Shown piece by piece: positions 13,370 to 32,879 of a DNA stretch of 64,000 nucleotides. Source of the stretch: Hydractinia symbiolongicarpus (taxonomy: Eukaryota > Cnidaria > Hydrozoa > Anthoathecata > Hydractiniidae); assembly GCF_029227915.1 (NCBI RefSeq), contig NC_079882.1:23999001-24063000 (forward strand). Reading direction: 5' to 3'. A model generated the notes under the pieces. That model was not told the origin of the DNA. It saw only the letters and a list, made by a program, of their open reading frames with translations, and made no database searches. Within the stretch, counting starts at the first letter, position 1. Each line of letters opens with the position of its first letter. Both the position numbers and the translations under genes were made by a program.

Positions 13370-14174
13370 GTATTTTTTATTTACCCCAGATTCACCGTAA
13401 TAGTATAAAACGGCTAACCTTGCCAAATTTCTGTTTCAAGATTCAGAAAAAAAATAATTTTTAACTTAAGGTACTTTTCGATGAAAATTTTTCTGTAAGA
13501 TGTTAATGTCGATTCGCAAAAACTCAACTCGACATGATTATTTTGTCCAGGAAAATTCGAGGACATCTTCCAATTTTTATCAAAATTCAAGAAGTTCCCA
13601 GGATTCCAATAAGTTTCTTGTAACATAAATTTTCACAAATCTGAGCCCCATATTCTCTCTAAATTTTAAAAACTTTTCAATATTTTTATTACAGAACTAC
13701 CGAGTTCGTGAAATGGAACAAATGACTACAGTATACAGCATGAAAACCGTAAACATAAAGACGTAACCCTAAAAGCCTGGAAATGCTAAACTTTTTTTAA
13801 AGGGCGTTCCACGAAGGTTTAAGACGACCGCGAAAAAAATTGCTCCTTATATAACTGATTTCTTTTCTTGTAGTCTGTATCCCTCTGCCTTGAAGTTTTG
13901 ACACCCTTAAGTGCATTATTATTATTTAAAGTCAACGAAGACACCGAATTTAACTTTACTCCAATTTCTTGCATAAATAACACCGGTAAAAACATTTATA
14001 TCCTTGTCCAGTCAAAAACAAAATTAGAAAACTAAAACTAAACTCTTTTTTTTATAATCTCAAAAGGATGGCTTCTTCTTTTTCATTAACAACGCCAAGT
14101 TTAAATTGACGTGTATTTTTAAAAATCAAATAAACTTCAACACAGTACAAAAAATAAAACAAATTATAGTAAGT
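13370..14174. other. intergenic between convergent genes
   Basis: About 800 bases between the SPMIP2-like stop and the glutamate dehydrogenase stop. No gene seen; probably both 3' UTRs. Confidence 0.45.
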
Positions 14175-21658
<7,484 letters not shown>

Positions 21659-22577
21659 GTTTTCTTTGCTTTACCTACCAGATAATTTGCAAGGAAAAAC
21701 AAGAACGGTAAAAAGCGAAACCCTTTGAACAACCTGAAGGGCTACTTCTTTGGCATATCTCGCTTTTTTATGTGTCATTAAGGAAACGGCCCAAAAAAGA
21801 ATTGGGAAGGCAAGCAAACAAGTAAGCGTAGGGGGCGGGATGTGCCTGGTCGGTTGTTTTTAATCACTCGAATAATAATGAAACACTCCTCCCCTCGCAC
21901 ACCTATACTTTAATTAGTTTTGAACTTTTCTTCCGCTTCCCAGAGGTTCTATCCAAATTGGCGAATGTTATCACTCTTGCGTGTTTAGCATATTATGAAA
22001 TCGACTTGAAAGTGTATTAGGAGGGACAATCATGCTTTCTTTTTGTCAAAATTTTAAACAACCACAAGACATCCCTATTAATTTTATAGCCCTGCAAAAG
22101 CCATAATGAAATAAAATAACAAAAGTGAAGAAATACTTTAACGAGAGTTTAAACACTATATAAATATAGATAGAATTAAGATTTGTTTTATTTTTTGACC
22201 CCTGTTAGATAAGATATATTTTGCCGTTAAAAAATAATAAAAATAATAAGTTACTAAATTTATAAAAAGATTGACCGAAACAAGTAGAAGATGTGGATCG
22301 TCTTATCATCAAGCCCTGTTGGTTGAGCTATTTGCAACTTATAATGTGTTAAAGACCCCCTTTCCCTCGAAAACAATGTTGTTGTGACAGATTTCTTGGT
22401 GTCGTCACTTCAAAAATCCAGACAAACTGTAAAGGGGGGGGGGGGGGGGAGGGAAGCAGAGTCTATAGATGCTTTGCCCATGAGTGTAGTTATTTAGCTA
22501 GCTCTTTAAGTACCTTTAGCTAGAAGTGAAAACAAAAATTCTTAAATGCATACGCTAATGTTTATTGATCGATTGGA
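21659..22577. other. upstream flank of glutamate dehydrogenase
   Basis: No gene seen. It should include the glutamate dehydrogenase promoter and 5' UTR. It contains a pure G run of 16 bases at 22434-22449. Confidence 0.4.
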
Positions 22578-22862
22578 CCGACTGGTGGCCTTGTGGTAGA
22601 GCGTTTGCCTTCTGTGCGGAAGGTCTTGGGTTCAAACCTCGACCGAGTCATACCAGAGACTATAAAAGTGTGGATCAGCATGAAAATAGGATTGATATCT
22701 TAGACGGTTGTCTAGTTGAGCGGTTCTTGTGCTTTCACGCCTTCCGTAGCTCAAATGGGAGCTTTAAATGCACTAGGAAACCCTTTACAGGGCCCTCATT
22801 GATAACAGTTCCTATAGAAACTGAAGAGGCTATCCTGGTTAAATAATAGTAATAATAATAAA
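22578..22862 (+). mobile_element. tRNA-derived SINE, family B
   Basis: It starts CCGACTGGTGGCCTTGTGG, with an A box-like TGGCCTTGTGG and a perfect-looking B box GGTTCAAACCT near 22629. The tail is an AATAAT-rich simple repeat around 22845-22862, a common SINE ending. The head and body differ from family A. Continuous translation through it is coincidental. Confidence 0.72.
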
Positions 22863-24029
22863 TAACTTGTTCTAGAGTTTTTTACCAACAATTAATTTTG
22901 TAATGATCGGATGTTTCCTGTGTTTATAATTTAGCTAAAGTTGCAGGAAAGTTATTCTTATTATTGGATACCTGTACGAAAAGACTTTTACAAAGCGCTC
23001 CATTGAGCGTTTTACGCTCATGTTGAAAATTTACTGGCATCCTACATAAAATATAAAACTTTTTAATGTCAAATGTCTTTTTCCCTACAAAATTTAGCTG
23101 TCTGTCTGTCAGTAGAATTAGAGGTTTTAAGCAACAGCACCTGGGGTTAATTTTCCAGAAAATCGTATGACTTAAATTCGCGAATCAATTATTTTTTAAA
23201 CTTTTGGAAGGAATTAACTTTGCGAATTACAATTTTCCCAATTTTTTGAGAAAATTTTTTTTCGCGAGTCAAATTTGTTCAGATAAATTTCAAATTTGAT
23301 TTTGACAAAAGGAAACAAAAGCGCCTCTAGCAAGTATGCATAATATTTGTGAACAAAACATGTATTGTGTTCCTTTTACTCTTCGCCGAAATGAATTACA
23401 GCAACAAATTCTGACACATAATTTTTTAAAAAAATTTTCGCGAGGGGATGACGATTTTTGCATAAAAGTTAGAACATTCATGTTAAAACGAGAATACACT
23501 ATTCTTGTATAAAGCGTGTAGCTACCCCATATGAATGCAGAAAAAAAAGTAAGGATTTTTATATAAAGTCTAACCAACAATGAGCATTCATATTTTGACA
23601 ATATATTTCGATCTATAATTTCATCATGTTCAGGTTTAAAGAACAAATATAATACGATTAAAAATCTAAGATAAAATATGTGCATACATCTCTACAGTAA
23701 AATATATTTAAACAACAGACGCAATTTTAATATTCCTGTTTCTACCGTTTAGTTTTGGACATAACTGACTGATAGGAAAAGCCGCTGATTTTTACTTCGA
23801 TGTTAAAAAGATAACGTCATCCATTAAAAGGGAATGTTGACATGAAGCCATATGAATAACGACCAGCCCATTTTTTCTTTCATGTTCTCTAATTCTAGTA
23901 ATCAGGTGTGTCATTCCTCCAGAAAATCGGCTTCTACACTTTAAGAGCTGATTCCGTTAGGTACGTTTCACACCATGTTCCAAACCAATGGGTTTTCAGT
24001 TTTTGACTCGCAGAATGGTGGATTACATA
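22863..24029. other. no gene seen
   Basis: AT-rich sequence. 23150-23290 contains scattered TTCGCGAATT-like motifs, probably a degenerate MITE of the CGCGAAA type seen at 4487 and 31315. At 23935-24080, on the minus strand, an open frame of about 46 codons runs off the end of the tandem array (see the array entry). Confidence 0.4.
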
Positions 24030-27000
24030 CTCCACAAATTCAAGTGCGGCATGAACCTTGCTACATACGTTTGATTTTGCATTTGCTCAAAAGTTAGAGT
24101 CTTCTTTGATGCGTAGGTCTGTCGTATTTACAATTTACAGCTATTACTAGATGCAAAACGCTAAATAAGTTTTTACTGTGGAGCTGATGTCGGACTTTAT
24201 CTTGAGCTTGTGCTCAAATTGTCAAGTCTTTACATATTTGTTGCATTTTTTATATTTTATGTATAATGGGGTACATTGCTAAAAAGTAGGAGAATAACAT
24301 ACCTGATTAAATGTCTGACAAATTCCATGTAAACCTGATCCTTTCTAAATGCTTTTTTCTTTTTCACGTGTCTTCTGTATTCTCTTTTCATTAATGGTTA
24401 GCATTTTTATTCTATTGTATAGTCTTCTTTGTAGCACAAGTGCTCCAGTGGTGCATTGAATATTTAGCTATACCTTGTGTGTTTATTCGATGTTGTTGTT
24501 TAAAAGCGCAGATATATTCGCATGGCGAGTATACAGCGTACTTTTAAAAATGACATTTCGAAACATGTGTCGCATTTGGATTTGCTACCAATCTCCTCCT
24601 TGGATGGTTTTTAATAGGTTTTGTTAGCTGCCTCTGCTTCTCCTTTAAAAGTTGCGGAAAAGTGTTTTTCTCAAGCCATGTTGTAAGTTAAGGCGTATTC
24701 AAATTTTTAATTAGTGCATCGGTGACTTTCACATTGTCTACAAATCCTGTTGCAGCACGAAATTCACCTTGCAACATACGTCTGATTTTTTCCAAGAACT
24801 TCCTCAAAATTTAAAATCTTCTTTAATGCGTATCTCTGTCGTATTTACAATATACAGCTATTACTAGATGCAAAACGCTAAATAAAGTTTTACTGTGGAG
24901 CTGATGTCGGACTTTATCTTGAGCTTGTGCTCGAGTTGTCAAGTCTTTACATGTTCGTTGCATTTTTTATATTTTATGTACAACGTGGTGTATTGCTAAA
25001 AAGTAGGAGAATAACATACCTGAATAAAAGTCTGAAAAATCCCATGTAAATCTGATCTTTTCCACGTGTCTTCTGTGTTCTCTCTTCGTTAATGGTTAGC
25101 ATTTTTAATCTATTGTATAGTCTTCTTTGTAGCACAAGTGCTCCAATGGTGCATTGAATATTTAGCTATACCGTGTGTGTTTATTCGATTTTGTTGTTTA
25201 AAAGCGCAGATATATTCGCAGTGCGAGTATACAGCGTACATTTAAGAACGACATTTCGAAACACGTGTCGCTGATGCATTTCCTTCCAATCTCATTTTTG
25301 GAGTTTGATAGCTGCCTCTGCTTCTCCTTTAAAATTTTCGGGAGAACGTTTTTCTCAAGCAATGTTGTAAGTTAATGCAAGTTCTGATTTTTGATTAGTA
25401 CATCGGTGACTTTCTCATTGTAAACACATCCAGTTTCGGTACGAAATTCTACCATGGAACATACATCCGATTATATTCCAAGCATTTCCTCAAAAGATAA
25501 AATCTTTTCTAATGCATATCTCTTTCGTATTAACAATTTAGAGCTATTACTACATGCAAAACGTTATATATAATTTTACTGTGCAGTTGAGGTCGGACTT
25601 TATCTTGAGCATGTGCTCAAATTGTCAAGTCTTTACATCTTCGTTGCATTTATAATACTTTATGTACAACGTGGTATATTTCTAAAAACTAAGAGAATAA
25701 CATACCTGATTAAATGTCTGACAAATTCCATGTACACCTGATCTTTTCTAAATGCTTTTTTCTTTTTCACGTGTCTTCTGTGTTCTCTCTTCGTTAATGG
25801 TTAGCATTTTTATTCTATTGTATAGTCTTCTTTGTAGCACAAGTGCTGAAATGGTGCATTGAATATTTAGCTATACCTTGTGTGTTTATTCGATGTTGTT
25901 GTTGAAAAGCGCAGATATATTCGCAGTGCGAGTATACAGCGCACATTTAAGAACGACATTTCGAAACACGTGTTGCAGATGCATTTGGTTCCAATCTCCT
26001 CTTTGGATGATTTTCAACAGATTTTGATAGTTGCCTCTGCTTCTACTTTAAAAGTTGCGGGAAAGGGTTTTTCTCAAGCCATGTTGTAAGTTAAGGCGTA
26101 TTCAGATTTTTAATAAGTGCGTCGGTGACTTTCACATTGTCCACAAATCCAGTTGCGGCACGAAATTCACCTTACAACATACGTCTGAGTTTTTTCCAAG
26201 AACTTCCTCAAAATCTAAAATCTTCTTTAATGCGTATCTCTGTCGTATTTACAATATACAGCTATTACTAGATGCAAAACGCTAAATAAAGTTTTACTGT
26301 GGAGCTGATATCGGACTTTATCTTGAGCTTGTGCTCAAATTGTCAAGTCTTTACATCTTCGTTGCATTTTTTATATTTTATGTATAATGGGGTACATTGC
26401 TAAAAAGTAGGAGAATAACATACCTGAATAAAAGTCTGAAAAATCCCATGTAAATCTGATCTTTTCTAAATGGTTTCTTCTTTTCCACGTGTCTTCTGTG
26501 TTCTCTCTTCGTTAACGGTTAGCATTTTTAATCTATTGTATAGTCTTCTTTGTAGCACAAGTGCTCAGATGATGCATTGAATATTTAGCTATACCGTGTG
26601 TGTTTATTCGATGTTGTTGTTTAAAAGCGGAGATATATTCGCATGGCGAGTATACAGCGTACTTTTAAAAATGACATTTCGAAACATGTGTTGCAGTTGG
26701 ATTTGCTACCAATCTCCTCCTTGGATAGTTTTCAATAGGTTTTGTTAGCTGCCTCTGGTTCTCCTTTAAAAGTTGCGGGAAAGCGTTTTTCTCAAGCCAT
26801 GTTGTAAGTTAATGCGTATTCTGTTTTTTAATTAGTGCATCGGTGACTTTCACATTGTCTACAAATCCTGTTGCGACACGAAATTAACCTTGCAACATAC
26901 GTCTGAGTTTTTCCAAGCACTTCCTCAAAATTTAAAATCTTCTTTTATGCGTATCTCTGTCGTATTTAGAATATACAGCTATTACTAGATGCAAAACGCT

Positions 27001-28735
27001 AAATAAAGTTTTATTGTGGAGCTGATATCGGACTTTATTTTGAGCTTTGGTCGAATTGTCAAGTCCTTACATTTTCGTTTCATTTCTTATATTCTATGTA
27101 CAACGTGGTATATTCCTATAAACTAAGAGAATAGCATTCCTGATTGAATGTCTGACAAATTCCATGTAAACCTGATCTTTTCTAAATGCTTTTTTCCTTT
27201 TCACGTGTCTTCTGTATTCTCTCTTCGTTTATGGTTAGCAATTGTAGTCTAATGTATAGTCTTCTTTTTAGCACAAGTCCACCAGTGGTGCATTGAATAT
27301 TTAGCTATACCTTGTGGGTTTATTCGATGTGGTTGATTAAAAGCGCAGATATATTAGCAGTGCGAGTATACAGCGTAGATTTAAAAACGACAGTTCGAAA
27401 ATGTGTCGCAGATGCATTTGGTTCCAATCTCTTCTTTGGATGATTTTCAACAGATTTTGATAGCTGACTCTACTTCTCCTTTAAAAGTTACGGAAAAATG
27501 TTCTTCCAAACTCATGTTGTAAGTTAATGCGGATACCAATTTTTGATTAGTACGTCGGTGACATTCCCATTGTCCACAAATCCAGTTTCGGCACGAAATT
27601 CTACCTTGCAATATACGTTTGATTTTATTCCAAGTGTTTCCTCAAAAGTTAAATTCTTCTTTGATGCTTAGGTCTGTCGTATTTACAATATACAACTATT
27701 ACTAGATGCAAAACGCTAAATAAAGTTTTATTGTGGAGCTAATGTCGGACTTTATCTTGAGCTTGTGCTCAAATTGTCAAGTCTTTACATCTTTGTTGCA
27801 TTTTTTATATCTTATGTACAACATGCTATATTCCTATAAACTAAAAAATAACATACCTGATTAAATGTCTGACAAATTCCATGTAAACCTGATCCTTTCT
27901 AAATGCTTTTTTCTTTTTCACGTGTCTTCTGTATTCTCTTTTTATTAATGGTTAGCATTTTTATTCTATTGTATAGTCTTCTTTGTAGCACAAGTGCTCC
28001 AATGGTGCATTGAATATTTAGCTATACCGTGTGTGTTTATTTGATGTTGTTGTTTAAAAGCGCAGATATATTCGCATGGCGAGTATACAGCGTACTTTCA
28101 AAAATGACATTTCGAAACATGTGTCGGGGTTGGATTTGTTTCCAATCTCCTCTTTGGATGGTTCTCAATAGGTTTTGTTAGCTGCCTCTGCTTCTCCTTT
28201 AAAAGTTGCGGGAAAGCGTTTTTCTCAAGCCATGTTGTAAGTTAATGCGTAAAATCTTCTTCAATGCATATCTCTGTCGTATTTACAATATACAGCTATT
28301 ACTAGATGCAAAATGCTAAACAAAGTTTTACTGTGGAGCTGATATCGGACTTTATCTTGAGCTTGTGCTCAATTGTCAAGTCTTTACATCTTTGTTGCAT
28401 TTTTTATATTTTATGTACAACGTGGTGTATTGCTAAAAAGTAGGAGAATAACATACCTGAGTAAAAGTCTGTTAAATCCCATGTAAATCTGATCGTTTCT
28501 AAATGTTTTTTTCTTTCTCGCGTGTCTTCTGTGTTCTCTCTTCGTTAATGGTTAGCATTTTTAGTCTATTTTATAGTCTTCTTTGTAGCACAAGTGCTCC
28601 AATGGTGCATTGAATATTTAGCTATACATTGTGTGTTATCGATGTGATTGATTAAAACCGCAGATATATTCGCAGTGCGAGTATACAGCGTACCTTTTAA
28701 AACGGTATTTTGAGGCACGTGTCGTAGATGCATTT
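24030..28735. repeat. tandem array of about seven 600-720-bp units
   Basis: Landmarks such as AGAATAACATACCTGA recur at about 24296, 25010, 25693, 26410, 27126, 27847 and 28446. Most spacings are therefore about 680-720 bases; the last is about 600 because a segment near 28250 is missing. Units differ by many substitutions, so this is an aged array. On the minus strand every unit has a 42-base segment (24344-24303 in unit 1). Most are bounded by TTTAG at the 5' side and CAG|GTATGTT at the 3' side. All seven lack stops in the frame reading KGSGLHGICQTFNQ-like peptides and in the frame reading DQVYMEFVRHLI-like peptides. A second recurring piece reads RRMLQGEFRAATGF. Function unknown: satellite, noncoding RNA locus or repeated-exon gene. 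Confidence 0.9.
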
Positions 28736-31312
28736 CCAACCCCTTCTTTTAATGACTTTTGTAGACTTTCATGGCCGCCTCTGGTTCCAATTTCAAATTT
28801 CCTTGAAAAGTTTTCCGCAACGAATGTTCTTGTGGCAGAGAAAGTTCGTAACAGAGAGAGTATACACATCTTACTTATTGGACGTTAAGTTATTGTAACA
28901 TGACTTTAAATTTGAGTTCTTCAACTTTTAAACGATAAAATTTATGAGCCTTTAGGCACAATGTGCGAATCTGTAGATGTCACGGACGATAAATCATACG
29001 GTATATTGTGCGCGTGGGATGTACAGTGACTAATATATTACGCAGAAACGTTCGAAAACATCGTTCGAAAATTCAATAAAAAAAAAATCGAATTTTTCTA
29101 ATCAACAAATTGAACAGAAACGCAGGACAACAGCTGAGCTGAGCAGAGGAGCGAATATAACTTTAATTTAACGTTTCCTATGACAAATTAGAACTATTAG
29201 CATTTTCTAAATCGAATCACATTAATTTTTCTTGTTGAACCTAGGAGGACCTAGGTTGGATTGTTTAATATTGGATTTGGTGATATTTTGAGAGTTATGT
29301 TCATAAAATGAAATCGGTAAAGTAAAACTTTTTTTATCGAGTGCCTCATGTTTTTTTAATCGGTTTCATCGATTTTTATCAGTCAGTAAATTCACCTATC
29401 TTTTGCATGAATCGATAAAACAACAAACACAGCACTTTGTAGGCTATAAATGTTAGGCTTTAGCTTTCTTCAGTTCTTGGCTTTATGTTGGATAGGGAAT
29501 TTGTTTTGAATTTGTAATGAGAATTTTTACTCCAAATATTCAGTATTGCACACCAAATGAAAAATGTGCTATACTAGGTCTCTTTAGTCAATTAAGTTCA
29601 AGATATTTTCGTGGCAATGATAAAAGGGAATTGGCCAGATTTAAATTATAAGTTTGCCACAAAGAGGGTTCGAGATATAAAGGTCCGCTGTAAAGTAAAA
29701 GAAATTTTTCTTACCTGAGTTGCCGGTTTGTTTTGTAATAATTGTACTTGCTTCTCTGTGTCGTTATTCTTTTCTTTCGTCCTAGTGACTTCTTCTTCCT
29801 TTGTTCACCATATCTTGCATCTTTTCTCTTCACCTTATTCTAAAGCTAAGAAATCTTCAACATAAGAACAAACTTGAACAGTAAGAACGAAGAAAGATAG
29901 CAGAAAAAAAAGTTTAGTGCTTCTTAGATAAGCAAAAGAATGCACTCTCTAGCTGTTTTCTTCTTGTTTTGGAAAATCTTACTTTTAATTTATCATCATA
30001 AAACACTTTAATGCAGTGAAGTAAGAATAGAGAATTATGTTTAAAAATCTTTTGTTGTAAATAAAGAGACACTGTCTGTTTATCTTTGCCTACCTTGCTG
30101 ACCTGGGCTGCTGTTTGTCCTGATGTTCAAAAAGTTGCATTTCAGTCAATATATTTGACGTCATTTACAGTGACGTTTGTGAATTAGCATGGCTTCTTTT
30201 TAATCACGTGATGATTGACGTCAATAAGCCTGTTTTACATAGCGTCACTTTTAGTCACTTATATCAAGGTTATTCAAACTTTTAAGGAAAGTTAAGAATT
30301 GGCCCAAATAACTGGGTTCTCGAAAAAACTGAACATACCCTCTAGATCATACAGGCATAAAGGGATACAACAGCTGGGAGAATATCTTGGCCTTGTTCAA
30401 ATTGATGGTGCTAATGGCGTTAAAATCGTTATCTTCGTGAAGGTGTTGAAAGAGGCGTTGGTGTATTAAGGTGTTAACAAATGTCGTTCACACTACGTCG
30501 AGAGTATAACTCCGTTTTACTTCCTCCGAAATACCGTCAGTGTGAACAAGGCTTTAGAAATTGAAGCTTAAGTGAAGCATAAGTCTAGATCTTAGTGAAG
30601 CATAAATCTCGTCGTTGATTAAGCTAATGAGCAGTTATGTCCAATTACCCAATTTTCTTTTCTGGGAGGCAGCGTTTATAATAAATTCCCAATTCTTGGG
30701 TTAACATTGTCGTTGTTGTTGTTCTCGATGCATGGGATATATTTTAAAACAAAAAACTTTGCTGTTTGACTATGATATTTTTCCCTAAAAGTATTCCAGC
30801 TAGCTTTATAGCTTCTATTAAAATTTACATTCTTTGTATTTTTAGGAGAAGCAATAGTAATGTTTTGGATTGCTGCTAGATAGGAACTTACGTTTTCGCC
30901 AATATATTTGTTATATAATAAATATATTTTCATTATAGTAGTGCATTACTTTTCCAGAGAATAATGAATAATCACAGAATTCCTTGTTAAACTATTCCAA
31001 AGAAGAAACTAAAATGTAAATGTAACTTATCCGCGAATTTGAAAGTTTATGCGTTAACTAATAATAAACTATGGCATTGCAGTGAGCATTATCTCTTCAG
31101 ACATTTGAAAAATATCGTGTGAAGTTGTAATAACAGCAAAAAATCCTGCTGACTTAATAGCTATATTCGGAATTATATATATAGCCACGTTGTGGTTGGT
31201 TTACATGCGCGTTTTTTGTGTTCGCCCAGAAAGAAGCAGCACAATATACTCTAAGGTAGAGAAACAGGGTAGAATAAAAAGGTGCAAAGTGTGTTTCAGC
31301 CTTTGAAACTTT
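28736..31312. other. no recognised gene; isolated splice-like signals
   Basis: Two minus-strand pieces look exon-like: 30140-30094 begins with ATG (MQLFEHQDKQQPRSA) and ends at AAG|GTAGGC, and about 29842-29716 is Lys/Arg-rich and ends at CTCAG|GTAAGA. Their phases do not join directly. The remainder is AT-rich with no repeat structure that I could define. Confidence 0.35.
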
Positions 31313-31869
31313 TACTTTATTCGGAGAAACTTTCGCGAGTCGAAAAACTCGTGATTCGTGATTTTTTATGTTCTTATAAAAAAGAGGTCTATATTTCTTA
31401 TGATAGAAAAGTGTTTTTTAAAGATGTAATTTTCTTTCTAATGGCATGTAAAAACTTCTATTTACAAATTGGGTTCATCGTCAAAATCACAAAACAGATC
31501 AAACAAATTTTTTAGGCTCGTCTTCTTCCGGCTCCCACGGATCGTCGTCATCGTCTTTTTCGCCAGTAACTCGGTTATAAGCCATGCATACATTTGAAGC
31601 ATCATCGCTTTTGTTTATTTCTAAGTTTATTTTAGTCTCGTCTCCAGCGCCAGTTGTCTCTCTTTTTTATCAGGAGGGCGAGCCAAGTGAGGGGGAGTCA
31701 AGAAATAAATTTTAATTTTTTTGTGAATTTTAGTGGATAAACTTTCGCGAAATGACAATTTAGAAAGTTTGTACTGAATCGACTTTCGCGAATGGCTATA
31801 TTTTAAAAGGCTAAAAGAAACGAGAAATTCGCGAAAGTTTCTCCCGCGAAAGTTTCTCCGAATAAAGTA
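31313..31869. mobile_element. TA-flanked MITE with 23-bp perfect terminal inverted repeats
   Basis: The outer sequence CTTTATTCGGAGAAACTTTC (from 31315) is perfectly inverted at the right end (to 31867), each end flanked by TA. This is the target-site pattern of Tc1/mariner-type elements (established for that superfamily; assignment inferred). A second partial copy of the terminal motif sits just inside the right end (31832-31845). No transposase is present. Inside, on the minus strand, is an open frame at 31666-31499, listed separately. Confidence 0.8.
31499..31666 (-). CDS. passenger open frame inside MITE, unidentified
   Basis: A 55-codon open frame on the minus strand, directly downstream of an in-frame stop. 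It has no start codon at its beginning; the only internal Met is in NVCMAYNRVTG. The C-terminal part is strongly acidic (GEKDDDDDPWEPEEDEPKKF) and ends at a TGA. The upstream part overlaps a repeat also seen near 2540, so the frame may be a mixture of repeat and captured exon. GC and codon character differ from the surrounding AT-rich DNA. I do not recognise a family. It could be a captured 3' exon or chance. Confidence 0.3.
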   Translation of the reverse strand, partial: KRETTGAGDETKINLEINKSDDASNVCMAYNRVTGEKDDDDDPWEPEEDEPKKFV

Positions 31870-32592
31870 GATGCAGTTGAAGTTAATTAGTGCAAATCGA
31901 TAATTTAGCCAAAAAGTGCAGAATTATCAAGAAGTGCGAATTTGCTGTTACTAGGAAAAGTAAAATATTATTCGTGCAATTTTAAGTTTCTCTAAAGCAT
32001 AAGCATCTAATCTAATTTACCTTGTTGTTATGAAAATAAAGAAAAATAAATATTTGCTATCTTTAAAACAAGCCAAATGCTAACATGGAGTAAGGAAATC
32101 ATTTTATATTTTTGTTTCTCTAACGCTAGCGCATGTGTCACTAAGTTACTTTGCAGTCAACGCCCTTTAGTTTTAGTTTCCAACTTGAAATTACCCTCAG
32201 GGCGGCCACTCATTTTTAGAAACAAAATTCGAAGTTTTATAACGTTTTTCCAGTAGTTATTTCTAGGAGCTGCTTCGAGGATAATATAAATTTCAATAAG
32301 TAGCATAAACGGTTTTTATAAGTTGATGATGATGATGAAAAAAAAACCAAACAGGGTCGACAAACAGTTTCTATTTTTTTACTTCAATTTAAATTTTGCT
32401 GATTTGAGTATAAAAAATTGATGTCAATCACTGAAATTGTACTCATATAGTTGCGACTGAGTTTTTCAAACATTTGAAAAATTTACCAAATTCTCAATTT
32501 TTCCGATGGAATTGTCCTTCAGTTTTCCAAGTTTTCTTGCTAGCTGGTCACGCTGTCTAAACAATAAGAGATTTCCTTAAGAAATTTAGAAT
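31870..32592. other. no gene seen
   Basis: AT-rich sequence with a short GATGATGATG run near 32325. Nothing else supported. Confidence 0.4.
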
Positions 32593-32879
32593 ACTAGTCG
32601 GTGGCCCGCAGAAAAATCTACGGGTTCGCCGTTCTTTGCCTCTCACTATTTTGCGTGGCAGACAGACGTATACGGGTATTAAAACATAGATTCGAATGAA
32701 GAAATGATTTCTCCACCTGTGTAGCATTTCTATGCATCTGTATTATAATACCCGTATACGTCTGCCCGTCCGTCTGTCACCCAAAATGGTAACTTAGCTG
32801 CGCAGGTAGCGAGACGTACGCAATGCGGTATAAAAAGGACGGGCGAACCCGTGGATTTTGCCACGGGCTAACGACTAGT
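32593..32879. mobile_element. inverted Helitron-like dimer
   Basis: The right half ends CCCGTGGATTTTGCCACGGG, a 7-bp-stem hairpin, followed by CTAACGACTAG and T. This is the hairpin-plus-CTAG ending of Helitrons. The left end (ACTAGTCGGTGGCCCG) is the inverted counterpart. Inside, CAGACGTATACGGGTATT near 32660 is also mirrored near 32744. So two short non-autonomous copies appear fused in opposite orientation. A related 5' fragment is at about 36355-36425. Confidence 0.65.

Noticed and set aside
25880-26285. plus-strand open frames in the tandem array
   Set aside because: They occur in only one or two units and are interrupted in the others, so they are chance readings of the repeat.
28636-28869. 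77-codon minus-strand frame at the array edge
   Set aside because: Half of it is array sequence that carries stops in the other units; no start context or homology recognised.
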